DNA of 6,620 nt. Origin: Chitinophagaceae bacterium. Its GTDB lineage: Bacteria > Bacteroidota > Bacteroidia > Chitinophagales > Chitinophagaceae. A program made the position numbers and the translations under genes. Below, piece after piece: positions 1 through 6,302 of the stretch. Location of the stretch: positions 1 through 6,620 of the forward strand of contig DMRT01000316.1 in assembly GCA_003455235.1 (NCBI GenBank). The letters are read 5' to 3'. The first letter of the stretch is position 1, and every line of letters starts with the position of its first letter. The notes below the pieces were generated by a model that saw only the letters and a program-made list of their open reading frames with translations, was not told where the DNA came from and made no database searches.

Positions 1-1
1 A

Positions 2-181
2 GTTGGTTTCCTTGACCGATTTCACGAAATCCTTGAGCATGAAGCGGGTGAATTGGGTATTCACCAGGTCCCAATCCACCGGCTCCCCATCGGCCCACCA
101 CAAAGTCTTGGGCGTGAAGGCCTTCACTTCCGGATAGGCGTGGGGAAACAAATGGCAGTGTGCATATTGGTCCGGATTCAT
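2..181 (-). CDS. Unrecognised protein fragment, 5' part only
   Basis: This is an open frame of 60 codons that begins with ATG (MNPDQYAHCHLFPHAYPEVK...) and runs off the left edge. I do not recognise the protein. It looks genuinely coding: about 43 of 59 third codon positions are G or C, the composition is ordinary for a soluble protein (several Trp, Phe, Asp and Lys, no membrane segment), and it contains the phrase KTLWWADGEPVDWDLVNTQF. A TAG lies in frame immediately before the ATG, but that TAG belongs to recF sequence. If the junction at 177-182 is artificial, the true start could lie elsewhere. The first bases (ATGA) are shared with the end of the recF homology. The opposite strand is also open here, but its translation looks less protein-like. 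No function is proposed. Confidence 0.45.
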   Translation of the reverse strand, partial: MNPDQYAHCHLFPHAYPEVKAFTPKTLWWADGEPVDWDLVNTQFTRFMLKDFVKSVKETN

Positions 182-183
182 CT
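177..183. other. Chimeric junction inside recF Walker B
   Basis: RecF similarity ends exactly here on the minus strand, and a different frame with GC-rich third positions begins. The bases ATGA are common to both sides: they lie in the LLLDD codons of recF and form the start of the unknown 60-codon frame. GC is about 36% over 181-300 (recF side) and about 53% over 1-180. A join within a short shared string is typical of assembly or amplification chimeras. A real rearrangement truncating recF is possible but less likely. Confidence 0.7.
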
Positions 184-1103
184 AATAATAGGATAGGAGC
201 AAAGCCCTTATTTTGCTTCAGCAATTCAAACTCTGCCAGCTTCAAGGCAAATAATAAACTTTTTCTTTGCCCTTGCGATGCTATATTTTTAAACACCTGT
301 CCATTTAACTGAATAGAAATATCATCTTTATGAATGCCGCCATTGCTTCGCTGAAGGATAAAGTCTTTATCGCGGCAGTTATTAAGCAGGCTGTAAAAAT
401 CCGTATCGTTCAGCTGGCTTTGGTACTGAAGCGTTACCTGCTCTTCCTTTCCTGCAATCTGTACATAGAAGCGTTGCACCAGCGGTATCATGGCCTGGGT
501 GAATTGTTTTCTGCATTCGTGGATCTGGTTACCCGGTTCCACCAGCTGTTCATCCATCACTTCCAGCAGGGGCCAGTCGGTTTTACCCTGTTCGGCAAAC
601 CGTTTTAATAAGCTGTTCCGCTGCTGCAATATCTTGTTGTAGGTAATAAGATGCTGCAGGTATCCGGCATCCATCTGGCTGAGTACGGTATCCATAAAGC
701 GGCGCCGCTCTTCGCTGCCACCGGTAATCAGTTCAATATCATCGGGCGCCACCATCACCGCCGGGATCTTCCCGATGTGTTGAGAAAATTTAATATAGGG
801 TACATCGTTCAGCAATAATTCTTTCTTACCAGCCAGCCGGTTGATGCAGGTGAGTTTCAGCGCTTCGGTGTTTTTTTCAAAATGCGCTTCCAGGCGGAAC
901 CCGTCATGATCAAACTGTATGTTCAGGTTATCGTTGTTGGCAAAATAACTACGGGTAAAACAGCCATAGTAAATGGCATCCAGCAGGTTGGTCTTGCCCC
1001 GGCCATTGACCCCGCAGATGCCCACCACCCGTTCGCTAAAACGGAAAGAAGAGAAAGGATAATTCTTGAATTGTGTAAGGATGATTTTGGACAGGAGCAA
1101 CAT
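180..1103 (-). CDS. recF: DNA replication and repair protein RecF, C-terminally truncated
   Basis: RecF is an SMC/ABC-type ATPase that binds gapped DNA and, with RecO and RecR, loads RecA for single-strand gap repair in the cytoplasm. About 308 residues are recognisable. The start MLLLSKIILTQFKNYPF matches the usual RecF opening. Walker A is GVNGRGKTNLLDAIYY at about residues 32-47, close to the family GxNGxGKTN. Next come the conserved VMVAPDDIELITGG and SEERRRFMD segments. The ABC signature region is SQGQRKSLLFALKLAEF. Homology reaches the Walker B strand (PILLLD) and stops; the family normally continues LLLDDxFxKLD for roughly 50-60 more residues, including the D-loop. The frame stays open to the left edge, but the residues after LLLDE (SGPICTLPFVSPRL...) do not resemble RecF. 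No Shine-Dalgarno is evident before the ATG. It is divergent from the gene at 1208. As written, the product would lack Walker B function. Confidence 0.93.
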
Positions 1104-1207
1104 GGGGTTGCAAGATACGCAATGTAGCAACTGTTTTATAGTCGGTTATTATTGTTATTTTTATAGAAGCTGATTGGCCGGAACCTGTACATTAATCCAG
1201 TTACAAA
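1104..1207. promoter_or_regulatory. Divergent intergenic region between recF and the first propeller gene
   Basis: These 104 bases separate two divergent starts, so promoters for both genes should lie here. The middle is AT-rich (1136-1168). The nearest match to the Bacteroidota -7 box TAnnTTTG on the plus strand is TATTTTTA near 1156-1163. On the minus strand it is TATCTTG close to the recF start. Neither is a full match and no well-spaced -33 TTG box is visible. The plus-strand start is preceded by an A-rich stretch (ttacaaaATG) with no Shine-Dalgarno, as is common in Bacteroidota. Confidence 0.35.
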
Positions 1208-3646
1208 ATGAAGTCCGTTCTTACGCTGATATTACTGGTCTTTTTTCCCGTCGTTTTATTGTCACAGGATACCTATCTCAGGTGGGCAAAGCAGGCATCG
1301 GGTGGAGTAAGCACCACCTACGATCAGGCCTGGGGGCTGGCCGTGGATGCAAACGGTAATGTGTATTCATCCGGAACCTTTTCCGGGACGGTTGACTTTG
1401 ATCCGGGGCCGGGTGTTTTCAATATGACTTCCGGGTCAAACGGTAATGTGTTCATGCTGAAGCTCGACGTATTCGGAAATTTCCTCTGGGCAAAACAATT
1501 GTATTCTGTTAAATCAATGAACAACCGGTCGCTTGCCATCGATAAGCAATCGAATGTTTATGTAACAGGTTCTTTTTCCGATACCGTGGATATGGATCCG
1601 GGGCCGGGCATACTTCCCTTTATTGCCACCGGCAGTATAGATATGTTTGTATTGAAACTATCATCACAGGGAAGCCTGGTTTGGGCAAAACAGTTGAATG
1701 GTACTTTGCAGGGAAGCAGTATGGCGGCGGCTACCGATTCGCAGGGCAATATCTGCATTGCAGGAGGTTTTACCGGCACGGTGGATTTTGATCCGGGTGC
1801 CGGCAGTTTTTTTCTTACGGCTGTTTCAAACGCCGGTTCGGATATTTTTATCTGTAAACTTGATCCCTCCGGTAATTTTATGTGGGCTGTTGCGGTGGGC
1901 GGTAACCAGCAGGATTTTGCCAATGGCATCAACATCGACCAGGCCGACAATATTCATGTAACCGGAAGTTTCAGTTCCATCGTGGACTTTGATCCCGGGC
2001 CGGGTAATAATTTTATCATGACAAGAGGCTTGTCAGACATTTTCATTTTAAAACTTAATGCAAGCGGGAATTTTGTATGGGCTGCGGGAGTGGGGGGAAG
2101 TAATACGGAATGGGGATACAAAACGGTGGTTGATGCAGCGGGGAATGTGTACACTACCGGCTTCTTCACGGGCACGGCGGACTTTGATCCGGGCCCCGGA
2201 ACTTTTAATGTTTCTTCGCCCGGCGCCGATGCCATGTTTGTACTGAAATTAAATGCGGCCGGAAACCTGGTATGGGTTCGCTCTGCCGGAGGCCCCATCA
2301 GCAACAACTGGGGATTGGGTATTGCGCTTGACAGGAATGGCAATGTATATACAACTGGTTTCTTCATTGGCCCGGCTGATTTTGATCCGGGCCCCGGCAT
2401 CTTTATCATGCAATCGCAGGTGGTGGATATTTTTTTACTGAAGCTGGATAATAACGGAAACTTTATCTGGGCAAAATCGGCCGGCGCCAATGGAAACGAC
2501 CAGGGCATGTCGGTAGTGGTGGATCCATACAACAATATATATGTAACCGGTCATTTCGGCCGAACGGTGGATTTTGACCTGGAAGCATCCACGTACTTTC
2601 TTACTGCCGATGATTCGGATCCTTTTTTCCTGAAATTGGCACAATGCAATTCCACCACCTACCAAACCCTCTCTGTTGTAACCTGTGGTGCTTATGTTTT
2701 AAACGGGCAATTGTACGCTGCATCCGGTACGTATTACCAGGTGCTGATGAATACATCGGGTTGCGACAGCATCCTCACATTGAATCTTACCATCGATGCA
2801 AAATTCAGTACCGTAAATGCAGCCATCTGCGAAGGGCAGTCGTATTATGCCGGCGGTGCCAATCAAACAACCACTGGAATTTATAAAGACACCCTGGTTA
2901 CTTCCCTTGGATGCGATTCGATTGTTACCACCGTCCTTACTGTGCATACAAACCCAACACCTGATCTTGGCCCCGACAGGAAGATCTGTACGGGTTCATC
3001 AGTATTCATTACACCCGGGGTGTTTGCAGGCTACCTGTGGCAGGACAATAGTACCCAACCTACGTTTGTGCTGAACCAGACAGGCAACTATTGGGTTCGG
3101 GTTACGGATGCAAACAACTGTTCGGCCTCCGATACACTGACCATACTGGCACTGGATACGATACCGAAGAATTTTTTACCCGCCAATCAGCAACTATGTT
3201 ACGGCAATGAATTGAAGATAGCAGTGCCGGGTTACCAGGATTACCGCTGGAGTACCGGTGCCGTTTCTTCTTCCATTACGTTGAGAAACTTTGGAATCTT
3301 TTATCTTACCGTGAAAGATTTTAATGACTGCACCGGAACCGATTCCATTACTGTTACCCGGGCCAATTGTGTTCCCATTGCCATACCCAATGCCTTTACG
3401 CCGAACGGCGATGGATTGAATGACGTATTCAGGCCAACGATCAACCAGGAAGTAAAGCGATTTTATTTCACGGTGTTTAACCGCTATGGAGAAAAAATAT
3501 TTGAAACCCATGAATATGGAAAAGGCTGGGATGGAAAATACAAGGGTAAGGATCAGCCCGCCGGTTCTTATGTATACCTCATCCGTTTCACCAATATTTT
3601 TGGCTGGAGCCCGGAGAATAACGGAACGGTGCTGCTGATACGATAA
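1208..3646 (+). CDS. Secreted seven-bladed beta-propeller (SBBP) protein with type IX secretion CHU_C domain, copy 1
   Basis: This 812-residue protein starts with a signal peptide (MKSVLTLILLVFFPVVLLSQ, probable cleavage near residue 20). Residues 22-477 form seven SBBP-type repeats of 64-67 residues. Each has a WAK strand, DxxGNxYxTGxF, a DFDPGPG-type loop and DxFxLKL. The loops begin at residues 62, 127, 192, 259, 324, 390 and 454. The seventh is degenerate (VDFDLEAS). The first Trp (W26) precedes the first loop and no WAK follows the last, suggesting that the N-terminal strand closes the propeller. Residues 479-724 are a stalk: two GCDSI-type modules (Cys 493/519 and 541/569) and two Ig/PKD-like modules starting near 585 and 657. 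The stalk has ten cysteines in all. Residues 727-812 are the gliding-motility-associated C-terminal domain (PNAFTPNGDGLNDVFRP, then GWDGKYKGKDQPAGSYVY), a type B sorting signal for the type IX system. It is predicted to be a surface or released protein. The ligand is unknown and no enzyme active site is visible. Confidence 0.93.
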   Translation: MKSVLTLILLVFFPVVLLSQDTYLRWAKQASGGVSTTYDQAWGLAVDANGNVYSSGTFSGTVDFDPGPGVFNMTSGSNGNVFMLKLDVFGNFLWAKQLYSVKSMNNRSLAIDKQSNVYVTGSFSDTVDMDPGPGILPFIATGSIDMFVLKLSSQGSLVWAKQLNGTLQGSSMAAATDSQGNICIAGGFTGTVDFDPGAGSFFLTAVSNAGSDIFICKLDPSGNFMWAVAVGGNQQDFANGINIDQADNIHVTGSFSSIVDFDPGPGNNFIMTRGLSDIFILKLNASGNFVWAAGVGGSNTEWGYKTVVDAAGNVYTTGFFTGTADFDPGPGTFNVSSPGADAMFVLKLNAAGNLVWVRSAGGPISNNWGLGIALDRNGNVYTTGFFIGPADFDPGPGIFIMQSQVVDIFLLKLDNNGNFIWAKSAGANGNDQGMSVVVDPYNNIYVTGHFGRTVDFDLEASTYFLTADDSDPFFLKLAQCNSTTYQTLSVVTCGAYVLNGQLYAASGTYYQVLMNTSGCDSILTLNLTIDAKFSTVNAAICEGQSYYAGGANQTTTGIYKDTLVTSLGCDSIVTTVLTVHTNPTPDLGPDRKICTGSSVFITPGVFAGYLWQDNSTQPTFVLNQTGNYWVRVTDANNCSASDTLTILALDTIPKNFLPANQQLCYGNELKIAVPGYQDYRWSTGAVSSSITLRNFGIFYLTVKDFNDCTGTDSITVTRANCVPIAIPNAFTPNGDGLNDVFRPTINQEVKRFYFTVFNRYGEKIFETHEYGKGWDGKYKGKDQPAGSYVYLIRFTNIFGWSPENNGTVLLIR
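1271..2638 (+). repeat. Seven in-frame propeller repeats of about 195 bp, copy 1
   Basis: Seven coding repeats with a period of 192-201 bp encode the propeller blades. DFDPGPG-type loops begin at 1391, 1586, 1781, 1982, 2177, 2375 and 2567. The DPGPG segment uses different synonymous codons in nearly every unit, so conservation is at protein level and the units have not recently been copied as DNA. The GC-rich loops also create spurious antisense frames rich in PGPGSKS; these are not genes. Confidence 0.85.
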
Positions 3647-3688
3647 CAATACCGTTATTGCCCTGCCGTAAAGCAGCATCTTAGCCAT

Positions 3689-3696
3689 TACTTTTG
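3689..3696 (+). promoter_or_regulatory. Candidate Bacteroidota -7 box upstream of the second propeller gene
   Basis: TACTTTTG matches the Bacteroidota -7 consensus TAnnTTTG and lies about 57 bases before the start at 3753, giving a plausible leader of roughly 50 bases. No TTG lies at the preferred -33 spacing (the nearest, at 3658-3660, is too far upstream), so the call rests on the -7 box alone. If real, the second gene can be transcribed independently of the first. The rest of the 106-bp gap holds nothing else I can name. Confidence 0.35.
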
Positions 3697-3752
3697 CCTT
3701 AATACGGTGCGGCACCAAACCTTTCACTTGTTTTTTACGTTTAATCCAGGGA

Positions 3753-6191
3753 ATGAGAACCATTCTTTTCATACTGACGGTTTTGTATTGCCTTCCTTTT
3801 GCAACGAAAGGTCAGAGCGCCAAACTGGAATGGGCCAGCCAGATGAAGGGCAGTTCTTTCGACGTTTGCCAGGCCATCGCCCTCGACGCTGCCGGCAATG
3901 TGTACGCCACCGGCTATTTTTCCACTACTACTGATTTCGATCCAGGTCCGGGTGTTTTCAATCTTCACTCGTTAAATGCCGAAGACATCTTCCTGGCCAA
4001 ATACAATCCCGACGGAAAACTGGTATGGGCCAAAAGCATCGGCGATTTCAGATACCAGGCCGGGTACAGCATCACCCTTGATGCGGCAGGTAATATTTAT
4101 ATAACGGGCATTTTCTTTGGTTCGCTCGATTTTGACCCGGGACCCGGTGTTACCACCCTGAGTTCTGCCGGTAACGAAGACGTGTTCATCAGCAAGTTCA
4201 CCAACGACGGAGATTTAATCTGGGCAAAAAAAATCGGTGGAGCTTCCAATGATTTCAGCAATGCCATTGTATTGGATAAAACCGGGAATATTTATATATG
4301 CGGTTATTTCGACGGCACGTCGGATTTTGATCCCGGCACCGGCGTGTACAACATGACATCCGCCGGATCTACCGATATCTACATCTGCAAGTTCACCAAC
4401 AACGGAAATTTTGTGTGGGCAAAACAGGTAGGCGGCCCCTCTTCTGAATCGGCGTATTCGATCGGACTGGATGCACAGAACAACGTATATGCTACCGGCT
4501 TCTTCTGGGGTACGGTTGATTTTGATCCTGGTCCCGGTGTGCATGACCTGGTGTCGAATGGATTCGGCGATGGCTTCATCCTGAAACTGAACAATGGAGG
4601 AAATTTTATAAAGGCAGCGAGGCTCGGCGGCGATAGTCGTACCCGCTGCACCTACCTGAAAATGGACAACAGCAATGCGCTGTTTGTAACCGGTTATTTT
4701 GATGGGGACACAGATTTTGACCCAGGCAGCGGGACACAGATTCTTCATTCACCGGTGGGTGACGAAGATGTGTTCGTGGCGAAATATGACCTTAACCTTG
4801 ACCTTGTTTGGGTGCAGCACATCACGGGCCCTTCCTTTCAGCGCAGCTTTGCCCTGGATGCTGATGCGGATGGAAATGTATATGCCACCGGTCACTACAA
4901 TGGCTCTGCAGATTTTGATCCCGGTCCGGGCACACATATTCTTACTGCCAGCAATGACCCGGATATATTCGTGTTAAAGCTGAATGCTTCCGGTGCCTTT
5001 CAATGGGTGGCGCAGGGAACAGGTAATTTTTATGGAAGCGGGTATGCATTGAAACTGGATCAACAGAATAATATTTATGTGGCGGGAACATTTGAAGGGA
5101 CCAAGGATTTCGATCCGGGGCCTGATGAATACAAGCTCACTTCAGCAGGAGAGAGCGAGATATTCATTGAAAAACTGCGGCAATGCGCCAATGCTGCTGT
5201 TACAAGAGATCTTACCGTCAATGCCTGCACGTCGTATACATTGAATGGAAGAACGTATAGCAGCAGCGGGGATTATATCAATATTCTGCTGAATGAGCGT
5301 GGCTGCGACAGTATCATCACTAATCTTCATCTTACCATTAACCGGCCGGGCAGTACCCAGCAGGTTAATATTTGCCAGGGACAATCCTATTTTGCAGGGG
5401 GAAGACCGCAAACGAGAACGGGCATCTATTATGATACGCTCCGCACAGCAGCCGGTTGTGATTCGATCCGTATAACCGATCTTACTGTTCAGCCGGCGCC
5501 AAAACCAAATCTTGGCCCCGACCGTAACCTCTGTAAAGGACAGAACATTGTTCTTGATCCCGGTTTATTCGATAGTTATTTATGGCAAGACAACAGTAAC
5601 CAGGCAGTTTACACCGTGTCATCACCGGGTACATACCGTGTGACCGTTACCAACCAATACAACTGTTCAGCCACAGCAAGAGTAGTTATACATAAACTGG
5701 TATCCCCGCCGGCCAATTTCCTGCCACCCGATCAATCGCTTTGTTCCGGTAATGTGCTGAAGATAAGCCTGCCGGGATATCGTTCCTGGGCATGGAATAC
5801 CGGTGCAACGGCTTCTTCCATTGAAATAATAACAGCCGGCATGTATTACGTTACCGTTACCGATCCGGATAACTGCACCGGTTCCGATTCAATAATCGTA
5901 ACCAAAGCAGATTGTATTCCCATCGGCATACCCAATGCATTTACGCCAAACAATGATGGCAGGAATGATGTTTTCCGGCCATCCCAGAATATCGAAGTGA
6001 ATTCTTATCAACTACAGGTATTCAACCGAAACGGTCAGCTCCTCTTCCAATCAAATGACATCAGCAAAGGCTGGGATGGAAGGTATAAGGACCAGCCCCT
6101 CGATCCGGGAACCTATGTATACCAGGTAACCATCCTTGATGCGAACAGCCGGCTGCACCAATATAAAGGAAACATTATGCTGATCCGGTAG
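3753..6191 (+). CDS. Secreted seven-bladed beta-propeller (SBBP) protein with type IX secretion CHU_C domain, copy 2
   Basis: This is a tandem paralogue of the preceding gene, also exactly 812 residues. A signal peptide (MRTILFILTVLYCLPFATKG, cleavage near residue 21) leads into seven SBBP blades at residues 24-475. Their DFDPG loops begin at 60, 125, 190, 255, 320, 386 and 451, a very regular period of 65-66. All seven loops keep DFDPG, including the last (KDFDPGPD). One blade has lost the usual Trp (FIKAA, K287, where others have WAK). The stalk has two GCDSI modules and two Ig/PKD-like modules. From Cys541 onward its cysteines (541, 569, 594, 638, 664, 708, 721) have the same numbering as in copy 1. 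The CHU_C domain begins at P727 (PNAFTPNNDGRNDVFRP) and ends KGWDGRYKDQPLDPGTYVY...MLIR. The protein is predicted to be exported by Sec and the type IX system to the cell surface or medium. Ligand binding or adhesion is an inference from the fold; no catalytic motif is seen. The start is supported by the signal peptide; the AGGGA before the ATG is too close to be a normal Shine-Dalgarno. Confidence 0.93.
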   Translation: MRTILFILTVLYCLPFATKGQSAKLEWASQMKGSSFDVCQAIALDAAGNVYATGYFSTTTDFDPGPGVFNLHSLNAEDIFLAKYNPDGKLVWAKSIGDFRYQAGYSITLDAAGNIYITGIFFGSLDFDPGPGVTTLSSAGNEDVFISKFTNDGDLIWAKKIGGASNDFSNAIVLDKTGNIYICGYFDGTSDFDPGTGVYNMTSAGSTDIYICKFTNNGNFVWAKQVGGPSSESAYSIGLDAQNNVYATGFFWGTVDFDPGPGVHDLVSNGFGDGFILKLNNGGNFIKAARLGGDSRTRCTYLKMDNSNALFVTGYFDGDTDFDPGSGTQILHSPVGDEDVFVAKYDLNLDLVWVQHITGPSFQRSFALDADADGNVYATGHYNGSADFDPGPGTHILTASNDPDIFVLKLNASGAFQWVAQGTGNFYGSGYALKLDQQNNIYVAGTFEGTKDFDPGPDEYKLTSAGESEIFIEKLRQCANAAVTRDLTVNACTSYTLNGRTYSSSGDYINILLNERGCDSIITNLHLTINRPGSTQQVNICQGQSYFAGGRPQTRTGIYYDTLRTAAGCDSIRITDLTVQPAPKPNLGPDRNLCKGQNIVLDPGLFDSYLWQDNSNQAVYTVSSPGTYRVTVTNQYNCSATARVVIHKLVSPPANFLPPDQSLCSGNVLKISLPGYRSWAWNTGATASSIEIITAGMYYVTVTDPDNCTGSDSIIVTKADCIPIGIPNAFTPNNDGRNDVFRPSQNIEVNSYQLQVFNRNGQLLFQSNDISKGWDGRYKDQPLDPGTYVYQVTILDANSRLHQYKGNIMLIR
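3822..5177 (+). repeat. Seven in-frame propeller repeats of about 195 bp, copy 2
   Basis: Seven coding repeats with a period of 195-198 bp encode the blades of the second propeller. Loops begin at 3930, 4125, 4320, 4515, 4710, 4908 and 5103. As in the first gene, the DPGPG codons vary synonymously between units. The last blade of both genes shares features at the same position (NNIYV before the loop), which suggests the seven-blade array formed before the whole gene was duplicated. Confidence 0.85.
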
Positions 6192-6273
6192 CAGGAAAGC
6201 CAGGGTACTTAAACCTTAAAAACCCCCTCATTTTGTGTGGGTTATTCCTGATTATTAATTCCGTTTTCTCCCT

Positions 6274-6281
6274 TATCTTTG
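6274..6281 (+). promoter_or_regulatory. Candidate Bacteroidota -7 box for pdhA
   Basis: TATCTTTG is a full match to TAnnTTTG and lies 21 bases before the pdhA start at 6303, implying a short leader of about 15 bases. A good -33 TTG is not visible at the usual spacing; the nearest similar triplet is CTG at 6248-6250. The rest of 6192-6302 holds only a weak inverted repeat (AACCC 6221-6225 with GGGTT 6239-6243) and an AT-rich leader. Confidence 0.5.
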
Positions 6282-6302
6282 CCGCCTAAAAATTAAAACC
6301 CA

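Noticed and set aside
2..198. Plus-strand open frame opposite the 60-codon fragment
   Set aside because: Its translation is less protein-like, and the minus-strand frame shows the stronger GC3 bias and a start.
330..608. Plus-strand 92-codon frame in the recF region
   Set aside because: Antisense of conserved RecF sequence on the minus strand.
1558..2535. Long minus-strand frames (1558-1950, 1954-2535) rich in PGPGSKS repeats
   Set aside because: They are the antisense of the DFDPGPG propeller loops of the plus-strand gene; no start context or family resemblance.
3641..3660. Small hairpin CGATAAC/GTTATTG overlapping the stop of the first propeller gene
   Set aside because: Seven pairs including a G-T wobble, AT-rich, and no T-tract follows; too weak to call a terminator.
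3194..3772. Minus-strand 192-codon frame across the end of the first propeller gene
   Set aside because: It is antisense to the stalk and CHU_C domain, which are clearly coding on the plus strand.
4215..4748. Minus-strand 177-codon frame inside the second propeller gene
   Set aside because: Shadow of the repeat coding; its own repeats mirror the blade period on the opposite strand.
1271..5177. Regular 195-bp period considered as CRISPR or other DNA repeat array
   Set aside because: The period is in frame and conserved at protein level with synonymous variation; it is beta-propeller coding sequence.
6221..6243. AACCC/GGGTT inverted repeat after the second propeller gene
   Set aside because: Only five pairs with a 13-base loop and no T-run; not a convincing terminator.
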